Source: CAXTSE01 sp964246985 (lineage in GTDB: Bacteria > Actinomycetota > Actinomycetes > Actinomycetales > Microbacteriaceae). From it: a DNA stretch of 64,000 nt. Position numbers and translations under genes: made by a program. Below are positions 34,208 to 42,413 of this stretch, piece after piece. Each line of letters starts with the position of its first letter. The stretch's first letter is position 1. The notes beneath the pieces are model-generated. The model searched no databases. It was not told the origin of the DNA and saw only the letters and a list, made by a program, of their open reading frames with translations. Location: assembly GCA_964246985.1 (NCBI GenBank), contig CAXTSE010000008.1:62001-126000 (forward strand), read 5' to 3'.

Positions 34208-35194
34208 ATGAGAGCCATCGCCCACGACACCTACGGAGACGCCTCCGTCCTCGAGCTGCGCGACGTGCGGCGCCCCGTCCCTGGCGAGCGCGACCTGCTG
34301 ATCCGCGTGCACACCGCGGGCATCGATGCCGGCGTCTGGCATCTGCTCGCCGGCACCCCCTCGATCGTGCGACCGTTCCTCGGCATGCGCGGTCCGCGTC
34401 AGAAGGTGCGGGGCATCGACGTGGCGGGGGTCGTCGAGCAGGTCGGCGCGCGTGTCAGCGGGTTCGCCGTGGGCGACGAGGTGCTCGGCACCAGCCGCTC
34501 GGGGTCGTTCGCCGAGTACGCGCTGGGCCGACCGGAGCGACTCGCGATCAAGCCGGACGGCGTCACCTGGGAGGCCGCCGCGGCGACGCCGATCTCGGGC
34601 GGCACCGCCTTGCAGGCGGTGAAGGCCGCACGTATCGGAGCCGGCGATCAGGTGCTGGTGACGGGCGCATCCGGAGGGGTGGGCTCGTTCGCCGTGCAGC
34701 TCGCCGCGGCGCGCGGCGCGACCGTCACGGCAGTCTGCAGCGCGGCCAAGGCCGAGTTCGTGCGGGCGCTCGGGGCCAGCCGGGTGCTCGACTACCGCAC
34801 CGAGAACTTCGCGGATGCCGGGGTCGCCTTCGACGCGATCGTCGACATCGCGGGCACCCGCCCCCTCACCGAGCTGCGCGGAGTCCTGGCCGCGCGCGGC
34901 ACCCTCGTCATCGTCGGAGGCGAGCAGGGCGGAGCCGTGCTCGGCGGACTCGAGCGCACGATGGCGGCGGGAATGCTGTCACCGTTCATCGGCCAGAAGC
35001 TGATCGGCCTCGTCTCCTCCGAGCGCGCCGCCGACTACGTCGAGCTCGCCGCGATGATCGCCGTGGGCACGCTCACCCCCGCGATCGACCGGGTGGTCTC
35101 GCTCGCCGACGCCGCTGCCGGGGTGCGAGCGCTGCAGGCGGGCGAGCTGCGCGGCAAAGCGGTCGTGCGGGTGGCGCAGGCGGGTGCCGCATGA
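34208..35194 (+). CDS. Zinc-less MDR alcohol dehydrogenase/quinone oxidoreductase
   Basis: This 328-residue medium-chain reductase has MRAIAHDTYGDASVLELRDV, a GroES-like domain with GIDVAGVVEQVGARVSGFAVGDEVLGTS, then the NADPH motif VLVTGASGGVGSFAVQLAAARGATVTAV and ALGASRVLDYRTENF. The zinc ligands of true alcohol dehydrogenases are lacking, which fits quinone oxidoreductase-type members. It starts 1 base after the XRE stop, so it may belong to the same operon. Its own substrate is unknown. Confidence 0.9.
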   Translation: MRAIAHDTYGDASVLELRDVRRPVPGERDLLIRVHTAGIDAGVWHLLAGTPSIVRPFLGMRGPRQKVRGIDVAGVVEQVGARVSGFAVGDEVLGTSRSGSFAEYALGRPERLAIKPDGVTWEAAAATPISGGTALQAVKAARIGAGDQVLVTGASGGVGSFAVQLAAARGATVTAVCSAAKAEFVRALGASRVLDYRTENFADAGVAFDAIVDIAGTRPLTELRGVLAARGTLVIVGGEQGGAVLGGLERTMAAGMLSPFIGQKLIGLVSSERAADYVELAAMIAVGTLTPAIDRVVSLADAAAGVRALQAGELRGKAVVRVAQAGAA

Positions 35195-35616
35195 CCGACG
35201 TCGACCCGCGGACGCAGACCGACCTCGACGCGCTGATCGACTACGCGCTGCCGCTCGCGCATCGACGGCTGGCCTCCCGCAAGAGGCTGCAGCCGTACGC
35301 CGCCGTGATCCGCGCCGACGGCGAGGTCGTGCCGTTCGAGGTCCCGTGGTCGCCTGAGTACGCCAGCGCCGGGCGCTGGGTCGACGATCTGATCGCGGGA
35401 GTGCGCGCCGATCCGGAGGTGCGGGCCGCCGCCGTCGGCAGCGACGCGAAGCTCGCCGACCGCACGACCGATTCGATCCGCGTCATCATCGAGCATCGCG
35501 ACGGCACCTCGGTGACGGCCGATCACCCCTATCGCATGCAGCTCATCGGCGGCCTGCGCCTCGCGGAGCTGCAGGTCACGGCGACGCGGCCTCGCATCTG
35601 GACGCCCGCTGAGTGA
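35191..35616 (+). CDS. Hypothetical protein
   Basis: This soluble 141-residue protein shows an N-terminal helix (TDLDALIDYALPLAHRRLASRKRL) followed by strands (QPYAAVIRADGEVVPFEVPW, DSIRVIIEHRDGTSVTADHPYRMQLIGG). The pattern hints at a small alpha-beta domain like those in some actinobacterial conserved hypotheticals, and I cannot name a family. The ATG overlaps the upstream oxidoreductase stop (ATGA), so it is translated with it, perhaps as the last gene of the XRE operon. Confidence 0.7.
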   Translation: MTDVDPRTQTDLDALIDYALPLAHRRLASRKRLQPYAAVIRADGEVVPFEVPWSPEYASAGRWVDDLIAGVRADPEVRAAAVGSDAKLADRTTDSIRVIIEHRDGTSVTADHPYRMQLIGGLRLAELQVTATRPRIWTPAE

Positions 35617-35674
35617 GCGGCTGGAAGGCGCCTTCGCGCGGAATAGGCGGGAGGCATCCGACGTAGTTTCGAGC

Positions 35675-36319
35675 ATGACCACTTTCGGAATCATCGGAGC
35701 AGGGAACATCGGCAGCCAGGTCGCACGAGCGGTGATCGGCCTCGGACACGACGTCGTGATCGCGAACTCGCGCGGACCGGAGACGCTTAGCGACCTCGTC
35801 GCCGAGCTCGGGCCGAAGGCGCGGGCGGCGACCGCCGCCGAGGCGGCAGAGGCTGCCGAGGTCGCGGTCGTGACGGTGCCGCTGAAGGCGCTGCCCGAGG
35901 TGCCGGTCGAGCCGCTCGCCGGCAAGATCGTGATCGACACCAACAACTACTACTTCGAGCGCGACGGCCACATCGACGGACTCGACGCGGGCGAGACCAC
36001 GGTCTCGGGCATGCTGCAGGAGCACCTGCCGACCTCGAAGGTGGTCAAGGGCTTCAACCACATCATGGCGAAGGACATCACCACCGACGGCAAGCCGACG
36101 GGCAGCCCCGACCGCCGCGCGCTCGGCTACTCGAGCAACTACGCGGATGCGGCGGAGTTCATGCGCGACCTGTACGACCAGCTGGGCTATGACTCGGTCG
36201 AGTCGTCGCCCCTGAGCGAGTCGTGGCGCCTCGAGCGCGACCGCCCGGCGTACGTGACCCGGCAGAACGCCGAGGGTCTCACCAACAACCTGCAGCGCGC
36301 GAACCGCATCCCCGAGTAG
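35675..36319 (+). CDS. NADPH-dependent F420 reductase-like oxidoreductase
   Basis: This 214-residue protein is one Rossmann domain of the F420_oxidored/NPQR type: TFGIIGAGNIGSQVARAVIGLGHDVVIANSRGPETL, then VVTVPLKALPEVPVEPLAGKIVIDTNNYY, HLPTSKVVKGFNHI, and a C-terminal LYDQLGYDSVESSPLSESWRLERD segment. Members transfer hydride between NADP and F420 or act on other small partners. Which applies here cannot be told. TAGTTT lies 5 bases before the ATG. Confidence 0.85.
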   Translation: MTTFGIIGAGNIGSQVARAVIGLGHDVVIANSRGPETLSDLVAELGPKARAATAAEAAEAAEVAVVTVPLKALPEVPVEPLAGKIVIDTNNYYFERDGHIDGLDAGETTVSGMLQEHLPTSKVVKGFNHIMAKDITTDGKPTGSPDRRALGYSSNYADAAEFMRDLYDQLGYDSVESSPLSESWRLERDRPAYVTRQNAEGLTNNLQRANRIPE

Positions 36320-36330
36320 CCGGCCGCAAA

Positions 36331-36375
36331 GCTGGCTGAGGAGCGCCCCCGACGGCGACGCGTCTCGAAGCCGCC
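36331..36375. repeat. Dispersed intergenic repeat, copy 1
   Basis: About 45 bases beginning GCTGGCTGAGGAGCGCCC and ending CGCGTCTCGAAGCCGCC. The second copy is at 41011-41055, with about seven differences concentrated in the middle, where GC content is kept but the order changes. The ends (GGTTGAG / CTCGAAACC in consensus) are semi-palindromic. It sits between two same-strand genes, just before the promoter of the DUF4287 gene. Confidence 0.7.
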
Positions 36376-36396
36376 CCCACGCGATACCCTGCCCTC

Positions 36397-36696
36397 ATGT
36401 CCTTCCAGGCGTACCTCGACAAGATCGAGGAGAAGACCGGTCTCACCCCGCGCGAGTTCATCGTGCTCGCGCACGAGAAGGGTCTCGACGCGCCCGGCAC
36501 GAAGGCCGGGGCTATCGTCACGTGGCTGGCGGAGGACTACGAGCTGGGGCGCGGGCACGCCATGGCGCTGGTGCACGTGATCCAGAAGGGTCCGCAGATC
36601 AGTGCCAAGCACGTCGACTCGGGCACGAGTCACAGCGACCCGAGCGACACCCTCTGGCTCGACGGCGCGGCGACGAACCCCGCCACCGGCGGGTGA
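36397..36696 (+). CDS. DUF4287 domain protein
   Basis: This 99-residue protein contains SFQAYLDKIEEKTGLTPREFIVLAHEKGLDAPGTKAGAIVTWLAEDYELGRGHAMALVHVI, the whole DUF4287 helical domain, followed by a polar tail. The family often occurs fused to or beside DUF5655/YdhG-type proteins. Its role is unknown. TACCCT is exactly 6 bases before the ATG, so the transcript is probably leaderless. Confidence 0.9.
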   Translation: MSFQAYLDKIEEKTGLTPREFIVLAHEKGLDAPGTKAGAIVTWLAEDYELGRGHAMALVHVIQKGPQISAKHVDSGTSHSDPSDTLWLDGAATNPATGG

Positions 36697-36733
36697 GCAG
36701 CGGCCACCAGCCGGGTGTCGAGACCGCCACCGG

Positions 36734-37078
36734 CTAGTAGTCGTACGACGCGATCCCGCGCACCTCGACGCGGCCGTAGGTCGGGAGCCGGTTGGCCCAC
36801 GTGACCGCCTCCTCGATGTCGGAGCACTCAAAGACGTAGTAGCCGCCCGGCTGCATATCGCCAGGGGCGAAGGTGCGGGATTCCGCGGCGTCGGGCAGCT
36901 GCGCACCCGAGAGCTGCGTGGTCACCAGCCGAGCATGGTCGGCACCCTCGAACTCGCCGCCGTCGACGTACACGCCGGCCTCACGCGCCTCCGACTCGAA
37001 GGTCTGCCACGCCTGCCAGTCGGCCGCCGTGCCGCCGGTGGTGTCGGTGCCTGTCCACATGATCGCGATGAACTTCAT
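36734..37078 (-). CDS. YciI-related protein
   Basis: This 114-residue ferredoxin-like protein begins KFIAIMWTGTDTTGGTAADWQAWQTFESEAREAGVYVDGGEF and ends GYYVFECSDIEEAVTWANRLPTYGRVEVR, a clear YCII/DGPF-type domain. Members often accompany ECF sigma-41 factors, but none is here. Function is mostly unknown. TAACGT lies 6 bases before the ATG. Confidence 0.9.
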   Translation of the reverse strand: MKFIAIMWTGTDTTGGTAADWQAWQTFESEAREAGVYVDGGEFEGADHARLVTTQLSGAQLPDAAESRTFAPGDMQPGGYYVFECSDIEEAVTWANRLPTYGRVEVRGIASYDY

Positions 37079-37135
37079 GCTCCGACGTTAGCCCCCACCC
37101 CTGGTCACGCCGAGGGCGGGGGCACGCTGGTGCGG

Positions 37136-37954
37136 CTACTCCGTGTCGGTCAGCCCGTCCAGCACCACGAGATCCTCGCTCGAGATCTCGAAGTCCACGT
37201 CCGCGTTCTCGACGATCCGCGACGGGGTGGTCGTCTTCGGCAGCGGCAGGGTGCCCTTCTCGAGCGTGTAGCGGATCGCGAGCTGGGCGACCGACTTGCC
37301 GTACTTCTCGGCGATCTCGCCGACGCGCGCGTCGTCGAGCAGCCGTCCGGTGGCGAGCGGCGAGTACGCCTCGATGAGGATGCCGTGCTCGTCGGCGTAC
37401 GAGGTCACGTCGGGCTGCGTGTGGCCGATGAAGTAGCGGATCTGGTTGGCCTGCGGCACGACGCCGGTCGCGTCGACGAGGTTCTGGATCTCGGCCCCGT
37501 CGAAGTTCGAGACGCCGATCGCGCGACTGCGGCCCGAATCCGCCGCCTCGATCATCGCGCGCCAGGCTGCGATGTTGCCCTCGGCATGGTCGCTGCCCAT
37601 GTCCTGCCAGGGCCACGGCGCGTGGATCAGCCAGAGGTCGATGTGTCCGAGGTCGAGCAGGCTCATCGACTTCTCGAACTGTGCCGTCGCCTCGTCGTAG
37701 TCCTTGATCTCGGCGGGCAGCTTCGTCGTGATGAAGACGTCGTCGCGCTCGATGCCGCTGTCGCGCACAGCGCGTCCGACACTCTGCTCGTTGCCATACG
37801 CCGCCGCCGTGTCGATGTGCCGGTAGCCGGCGTCGAGTGCCGCGCGCACCGAGTCGTAGGTCTCGGGACCGTCGGGGATCTGCCAGGTGCCGAAGCCGAT
37901 CTTGGGGATCAGGTTGCCGTTGGCGAGCGTGTAGGTGTCAGTGAGGATGGCCAT
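37136..37954 (-). CDS. Aldo/keto reductase
   Basis: This 272-residue TIM-barrel reductase has the catalytic Tyr in DTAAAYGNEQSVG (near residue 52), Lys in ITTKLP, and His in LWLIHAPWP. The C-terminal NADPH region has TLPLPKTTTPSRIVENADV. It resembles the 2,5-diketo-gluconate reductase group (AKR5). The real substrate is unknown. TAGCGT lies 7 bases before the ATG. It is the last gene before the DUF2255 gene on the same strand. Confidence 0.93.
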   Translation of the reverse strand: MAILTDTYTLANGNLIPKIGFGTWQIPDGPETYDSVRAALDAGYRHIDTAAAYGNEQSVGRAVRDSGIERDDVFITTKLPAEIKDYDEATAQFEKSMSLLDLGHIDLWLIHAPWPWQDMGSDHAEGNIAAWRAMIEAADSGRSRAIGVSNFDGAEIQNLVDATGVVPQANQIRYFIGHTQPDVTSYADEHGILIEAYSPLATGRLLDDARVGEIAEKYGKSVAQLAIRYTLEKGTLPLPKTTTPSRIVENADVDFEISSEDLVVLDGLTDTE

Positions 37955-38021
37955 GGATGCGACGCTACGCCGGGGCTGCCATCGAGGCTCGGCTCGAGCC
38001 GACGTCGGAGCCGACGCCCAG

Positions 38022-38432
38022 CTAGTCCGCGAGGATGCGCAGCGTGCAGCCTCGCGCCTGCGGCGTCAGGATCGCGTCGCGGCTGTCAGCGAAGCGGTCG
38101 TACTTCTCGCTGAAGGCCTCGTCGATGGCGGTCTGAATCGCGTCGTCGGCGGGGACGTGCTCGACGAGGACGTGCTGCGAGGGCAGCGCCAGCGCCGCTG
38201 CCTTCGACTGCTCGGCGACCTTGCCGTCACCGAGGACGAACGCGACCGGACGCCCGGCCAGCGCGTGCCTATACCAGTAGGCGCCGTCGCCGAGATACGA
38301 CCGGACATAAGGAACGCCGTCCACGGCGACCGACCAGATCGGGGTCGCCGTGGGCTCGCCGCTCGCCCGTCGTGTGACGATCGCGACAGTGTCGGTGGTG
38401 TCGAGCAGGTCGGCGAGTTCGGCGTAGGTCAT
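38022..38432 (-). CDS. DUF2255 family protein (split-barrel fold)
   Basis: This 136-residue protein has DTVAIVTRRASGEPTATPIWSVAVDGVPYVRSYLGDGAYWYRHAL then AIDEAFSEKYDRFADSRDAILTPQARGCTLRI, matching DUF2255, which is related to flavin/F420-binding split barrels of the deazaflavin-nitroreductase type. No reaction is known. GATAAT sits 6 bases before the ATG on the minus strand, another leaderless-type start. Confidence 0.85.
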   Translation of the reverse strand: MTYAELADLLDTTDTVAIVTRRASGEPTATPIWSVAVDGVPYVRSYLGDGAYWYRHALAGRPVAFVLGDGKVAEQSKAAALALPSQHVLVEHVPADDAIQTAIDEAFSEKYDRFADSRDAILTPQARGCTLRILAD

Positions 38433-38465
38433 GGCCTCATTATCCGCGGCGCCGGACGGCTGCGC

Positions 38466-39257
38466 TCAGAGGATAGAGGTCAGCACTCCCCCGTCGGCGC
38501 GCAGCGCTGCGCCGTTCGTCGCCGACGCGAGCGGGCTCGCCAGGTAGACGGCGAGATGCGCGATCTCGTCGGGCTCGATGAACCGCTCGAGGAGGGATGT
38601 CTGATTCCCGGAGATGATGGCCGCCTTCAGATCGGCGGGGTCCATCCGCTGCGCAGCTGCGATCCCCATCACGACATCGGCGACGCCGTCGGAGTATGTC
38701 GGACCGCCGAGGATGGAGTTCACCGTCACGGCTGTGCCACGGGTGAGCTTGGCGAGACCGTTGCCGAGGGCGAGCATCGCCGCCTTCGTCACGCCGTAGT
38801 GCACCATGTCGGCCGGCACGTTGACGCCCGACTCACTCGCGATGAAGACGACGCGGCCCCAGCCTCGCGCCAGCATGCCCGGCAGGAGGTGACGGGACAG
38901 GCGCACTCCGCTCATCACGTTCACCTCGACGTAGCGCGCCCATTCGTCGTCGGCCACGTCGGCGAACGGCTGCACGCCGAACAGTCCGACATTGTTGATC
39001 AGGATGTCGACGTCGCCGAGCTGCCCGGTCAGCTCGGTGACCTCCTCCGGACGCGCGAAGTCCGCCGCGATCCCGCTGACGTCGGCTGCCCGCACCTCTG
39101 AGCGCAACGCCGTCACTGCGGCCCGCACCCCGGCCGCCGTTCGCCCGTTGATCACGACAGCCGCCCCCTCGGCGAGCAGCCCTCGGGCTATCGCGTACCC
39201 GATCCCCTGCGTCGAGCCGCTGACGAACGCCCGCTTGCCTGCCAGTCCCAATTCCAT
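38466..39257 (-). CDS. Short-chain dehydrogenase/reductase (MarR-linked)
   Basis: This 263-residue protein has the cofactor loop SGSTQGIGYAIARGLL, NNVGLFG, the catalytic SES and Tyr-Lys pair in VHYGVTKAAMLALGNGLAKL, and a C-terminus typical of classical SDRs. The ATG at 39257 is preferred to the GTG at 39263 because GAGGAAG lies 7 bases before it and touches the other. It diverges from the MarR gene. The two CTCAGTCAAGTGA repeats between them make it the likely MarR target. The substrate is unknown. Confidence 0.92.
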   Translation of the reverse strand: MELGLAGKRAFVSGSTQGIGYAIARGLLAEGAAVVINGRTAAGVRAAVTALRSEVRAADVSGIAADFARPEEVTELTGQLGDVDILINNVGLFGVQPFADVADDEWARYVEVNVMSGVRLSRHLLPGMLARGWGRVVFIASESGVNVPADMVHYGVTKAAMLALGNGLAKLTRGTAVTVNSILGGPTYSDGVADVVMGIAAAQRMDPADLKAAIISGNQTSLLERFIEPDEIAHLAVYLASPLASATNGAALRADGGVLTSIL

Positions 39258-39280
39258 ACTCACTCTTCCTCAATTGCTTG

Positions 39281-39326
39281 CTCAGTCAAGTGACTTTACG
39301 CACGAGTCAGTTTCTCAGTCAAGTGA
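39281..39326. promoter_or_regulatory. Duplicated operator between SDR and marR genes
   Basis: The 13-base sequence CTCAGTCAAGTGA occurs twice in the same orientation (39281-39293 and 39314-39326), 33 bases apart, about three helical turns. Each is itself weakly palindromic (TCAnTnnAnTGA), as expected for a MarR dimer site. The first lies 24 bases upstream of the SDR start, and the second lies 18 bases before the marR -10 box TACCCT (39345-39350). Joint repression of both genes is inferred. Confidence 0.7.
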
Positions 39327-39356
39327 AATGATGGCGCTCTGCGTTACCCTGAGGGC

Positions 39357-39872
39357 ATGACGACGGATGAGGCACGCACGAACTTCACCGAGGATGAGGT
39401 GGCCACCTGGTCGTCGCTCGCCACCCTGCTCGAATGGCTGCCGCCCGCGCTCGACGCGCAGCTGCAGCGTGACGCCGGCCTGGCGCATTTCGAGTTCGGC
39501 ATCCTCTACGCCCTCGCCGACGCCCCGGAGCGCACGCTGCGCATGAGCGTCCTGGCCCGCTACGCGAACAGCTCCCTGTCGCGCCTCTCGCGTGCCGTGT
39601 CGAGACTGGAGGCCAAGCTGCTGGTCGAGCGAACACCCGATCCGGATGACGGGCGCACGACCCTCGCAACCCTCACCGAGCTGGGGGTCGAACGGTGTGC
39701 AGAGGCCTCCCCCGGCCACACCGCCGTCGTCCGGCGACTGGTGCTGGACCCGCTGACGCAGGCGCAGGCGCGTCAGCTGCGGGAGATCAGCCGACGGATC
39801 ACCGGCGCGATCCGCAGCGACGAGGGCTGGCGGCCAGCCGACTCGGCAACTAGCCCCGTCGAAAGGCGCTAG
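39357..39872 (+). CDS. MarR family transcriptional regulator
   Basis: This 171-residue winged-helix protein has FEFGILYALADAPERTLRMSVLARYANSSLSRLSRAVSRLEAKLLVERTPDPDDGRTTLATLTELG, with the DDGR wing motif of MarR and long flanking helices for dimerisation. TACCCT is 6 bases before the ATG (leaderless pattern). Autorepression and control of the divergent SDR through the duplicated upstream site are likely. The inducer would probably be a substrate of the SDR. Confidence 0.93.
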   Translation: MTTDEARTNFTEDEVATWSSLATLLEWLPPALDAQLQRDAGLAHFEFGILYALADAPERTLRMSVLARYANSSLSRLSRAVSRLEAKLLVERTPDPDDGRTTLATLTELGVERCAEASPGHTAVVRRLVLDPLTQAQARQLREISRRITGAIRSDEGWRPADSATSPVERR

Positions 39873-40195
39873 CCCGAGAGCTGTGCGAGCAGGAAGAGCA
39901 GACCCCACCACACAGCCAACCCTGCGATAAGGCCGACGACCAGCTGCTTCGTCAGACGGAACAGCAGCGCCCCGACCACCGCGGCCAGCAGCGCCGGCAC
40001 CGTCTCCGTCAGCGATATCTCACCGCGCGGGGCCACCAGTCCGGGCAGCGCGATCGCGCCGAGCACCGCCGGGGCGACGAGCGGAAGGTACCGCAGCACG
40101 CGCCTCGGCGGGCGGACCTTCTCGCTGAACAGGAACAGGACGCGCGTGATGTAGGTCACGACGCCCGAGAGCACGACGGCGAGGACCTCACCCAT
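39869..40195 (-). CDS. azlD: AzlD domain branched-chain amino acid exporter subunit
   Basis: This 108-residue protein has three or four membrane helices: VLAVVLSGVVTYITRVLF, LVAPAVLGAIALPGLV and the C-terminal LLAAVVGALLFRLTKQLVVGLIAGLAVWWGLLF. It is the small partner of AzlC. The two form exporters of branched-chain amino acids or analogues (AzlCD/LIV-E). The ATG at 40195 overlaps the azlC 3' end by 8 bases, so it is coupled. Its stop overlaps the marR stop on the other strand. Confidence 0.9.
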   Translation of the reverse strand: MGEVLAVVLSGVVTYITRVLFLFSEKVRPPRRVLRYLPLVAPAVLGAIALPGLVAPRGEISLTETVPALLAAVVGALLFRLTKQLVVGLIAGLAVWWGLLFLLAQLSG

Positions 40196-40958
40196 GGGAC
40201 GGCACCCCGCCCTCGATGGTGGGGTCGGCATCCGGCTTCTCGGGTGTGCGCGCGAGCACGACGCCGCCTGCGATCAGTCCGGCGACGGCTCCGACGATGA
40301 GTCCGGCGCCGAACGGAAGCGGATGCGCGATCAGGGCGACCACTCCTCCGACGGCCGCGGCCAAAAGTCCGGCTCGGTCCTTGATCATCGGGATGAGCAG
40401 CAGCAGGAACGTCAGGGGGATCGCGAGCTCGAGCGGCAGCCACTCGGGCAGCAGCCCGCCGAGGAGCACGCCGACGGTGGTGAGGAGGGTCCAGCCGATG
40501 AGGAGTGTCGTGCCGGCGCCGAAGTAGTAGCCGAGCTGCTCGCGGCGCGTGCCTGCGCCCTCGGGGCGCTCGTGCCGCGTGATCGCGAGGGCGTACGCCG
40601 GGTCGGAGAGGAGGAACGCGCCCGCGAGACGCTGGCCGCGAGTCCACCCCGCCCAGTGCGGTTGGAGGGAGGCGCTGTAGAGCAGGTGGCGGGCGTTGAT
40701 GATCAGCACCGTGAGCACGACCAGCGCGATGCCCGATCCGGTGCCGAGCAGCTGGACGGCGACCACCTGAGACGCGCCGGCGAAGATGAGCGGGCTGGTG
40801 AGGATCACGAGGATCGACGAGACGCCGGTCTGCGCCATCGCGGCACCGGCGGCGAGACCGAACGGGATGTACCCGAGCACCAGAAGAAGTGCGTCGCGGA
40901 TGCCGGTGCGGGTCGCGGAGCGCGCGAGGGCGCGGTCGTCTGCGGGGGCGGCGGTCAC
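40188..40958 (-). CDS. azlC: AzlC family branched-chain amino acid exporter, large subunit
   Basis: This 256-residue protein has about seven membrane helices: IRDALLLVLGYIPFGLAAGAAMAQTG, FAGASQVVAVQLLG, INARHLLYSASL, FLLSDPAYALA and GYYFGAGTTLLIGWTL are the AzlC signatures. It exports branched-chain amino acids, perhaps also analogues such as 4-azaleucine. It forms a two-gene operon with azlD. The GTG start at 40958 is preceded by CACGCT and 6 bases, a close variant of the leaderless pattern. Confidence 0.93.
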   Translation of the reverse strand: MTAAPADDRALARSATRTGIRDALLLVLGYIPFGLAAGAAMAQTGVSSILVILTSPLIFAGASQVVAVQLLGTGSGIALVVLTVLIINARHLLYSASLQPHWAGWTRGQRLAGAFLLSDPAYALAITRHERPEGAGTRREQLGYYFGAGTTLLIGWTLLTTVGVLLGGLLPEWLPLELAIPLTFLLLLIPMIKDRAGLLAAAVGGVVALIAHPLPFGAGLIVGAVAGLIAGGVVLARTPEKPDADPTIEGGVPSHG

Positions 40959-41010
40959 GCGTCCAGCGTGGCACGCCCCTCCGACGCCCCGCGCGGTCCA
41001 CCTGACACCT

Positions 41011-41055
41011 GCTGGTTGAGGAGCGCCCGCGAGGCGGACGCGTCTCGAAACCGCC
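41011..41055. repeat. Dispersed intergenic repeat, copy 2
   Basis: GCTGGTTGAGGAGCGCCC at the left and CGCGTCTCGAAACCGCC at the right match copy 1 at 36331-36375, the middle differing. GGTT/AACC ends give partial symmetry. It lies in the 143-base space between divergent azlC and the thioredoxin gene. It is followed by ATCAACCACCTCAGGAGC, a partial reverse copy of its own left end. Confidence 0.7.
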
Positions 41056-41101
41056 TGCGATCAACCACCTCAGGAGCAGCCTCCGCTCCGAACCCCACCG
41101 C

Positions 41102-41590
41102 ATGAAGCGGATGCTCATCGTCGTGGTCGCCCTCGCCGTCGTGATCGGGGGTGCGGTGGGTGGTCTCGCGCTGACCCGTGTCGTGCCTCCGAGCCAGGGG
41201 TCGATCGACGCCGCCGAGACTCTCGCACCCAGCCCGCCGCCCGAGGCGACGCCGCCGGCCGGCTCGGCCACGGCATCCGCACCGGGCAGTTATGTCGATT
41301 ACAGCGACACCGCAATCGCGGACGCGACGGGTCGCGTCGTGCTGTTCTTCCACGCACCGTGGTGCGGGCAGTGCGTGCAGCTGGATAAGGACATCACGGC
41401 CGACGGTGCGCCCGACGGGGTGACGATCATCAAGGTCGATTGGGACAGCAACCAGGCCCTCGAGGAGAAGTACGGGGTGCCGATGCGCACCACGTTCGTC
41501 GAGCTCTCGGATGATGGCGAGGTTGTGCAGCGTCACGTCGCCTACGACGAGCCGCGGCTGTCGGCGGTCGTCGACGCGATGAACCTGTAG
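41102..41590 (+). CDS. Membrane-anchored thioredoxin-like protein
   Basis: This 162-residue protein has an N-terminal signal anchor (LIVVVALAVVIGGAVGGLALT), a Pro/Ala/Ser-rich linker (residues 35-62), and a thioredoxin domain with active site APWCGQCVQLDKDI and cis-Pro loop GVPMRTTFV. It faces the outside, where it would pass electrons received from CcdA to target disulfides. The CGQC active site is a little unusual but redox-competent in kind. ccdA follows after 9 bases. Confidence 0.9.
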   Translation: MKRMLIVVVALAVVIGGAVGGLALTRVVPPSQGSIDAAETLAPSPPPEATPPAGSATASAPGSYVDYSDTAIADATGRVVLFFHAPWCGQCVQLDKDITADGAPDGVTIIKVDWDSNQALEEKYGVPMRTTFVELSDDGEVVQRHVAYDEPRLSAVVDAMNL

Positions 41591-41599
41591 GTCTGTGCC

Positions 41600-42349
41600 G
41601 TGACCGGCCTGCTGCTCGTCTCGTTCGTCGCGGGAGTGCTGACGATCGCGGCGCCGTGCGTGCTCCCGGTGCTCCCTGTCATCGTCGGCGGGTCTCTGGT
41701 GCGGTCGTCGACGGATGCGAAGGTCGCTGATCGGCAGTGGTTCAGGCCCATAGTGATCACGTCCGGTCTCGTGGTGTCGGTGATCGCGTTCACGCTGCTG
41801 CTGCAGGCGACGACCGCGCTGCTGGGGGTGCCGCGGATCGTGTGGCAGGTGCTGGCGGGCGGGGTGCTGGTGGGGTTCGGGTTGACGCTGCTGTTCCCGC
41901 ACGCGTGGGAGCGCATCATGACGCGAACCGGGCTGCAGGGGCGAGCGAATTCGGTGATGGATCGCACGTACCGGCGCGGCGGGCTCGTCGGCGACTTCTT
42001 GCTCGGGGCGGCTTTGGGTCCTGTCTTCTCGAGCTGCTCACCGACCTACGCACTCATCGTGGCGGCGGTGCTGCCTGCGTCGTTCGGCGAGGGGCTGCTC
42101 TACCTCGTCGCATACTCGCTCGGCCTCGCCGGGACGTTGCTGATCGTGGCTTTCGTCGGTCAGGCGGCCGCGCGCAAGCTGGGGTGGCTGTCGCGGCCGG
42201 GCGGGGTGCTGCGTCGGGTCGTGGGGGTGCTGCTGGTGCTGGTCGGGGTGGCGATCATCCTCGGGCTGGATCGCTCGCTGCAGGCATGGATCCTGGCACA
42301 GGGCTGGTACGACGGGATTGCGGGGTTCGAGGAGGGGTTGGTGGGGTGA
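41600..42349 (+). CDS. ccdA: CcdA-type thiol-disulfide interchange membrane protein
   Basis: This 249-residue protein has six membrane helices. The two functional cysteines lie in IAAPCVLPVLPVIVGG (helix 1) and LGPVFSSCSPTYALIV (helix 4), the DsbD-gamma/CcdA pair that carries electrons from cytoplasmic thioredoxin across the membrane. Immediately upstream is the secreted thioredoxin-like protein, its likely acceptor. It may serve cytochrome c maturation or general disulfide reduction. No cytochrome genes are near. It starts with GTG. Confidence 0.92.
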   Translation: MTGLLLVSFVAGVLTIAAPCVLPVLPVIVGGSLVRSSTDAKVADRQWFRPIVITSGLVVSVIAFTLLLQATTALLGVPRIVWQVLAGGVLVGFGLTLLFPHAWERIMTRTGLQGRANSVMDRTYRRGGLVGDFLLGAALGPVFSSCSPTYALIVAAVLPASFGEGLLYLVAYSLGLAGTLLIVAFVGQAAARKLGWLSRPGGVLRRVVGVLLVLVGVAIILGLDRSLQAWILAQGWYDGIAGFEEGLVG

Positions 42350-42413
42350 GGGGCGCGAGCATGTCGCGCGAGATACTGACTCGCGGCCCGTTGCCGGGTC
42401 TAACATCGGCGGC

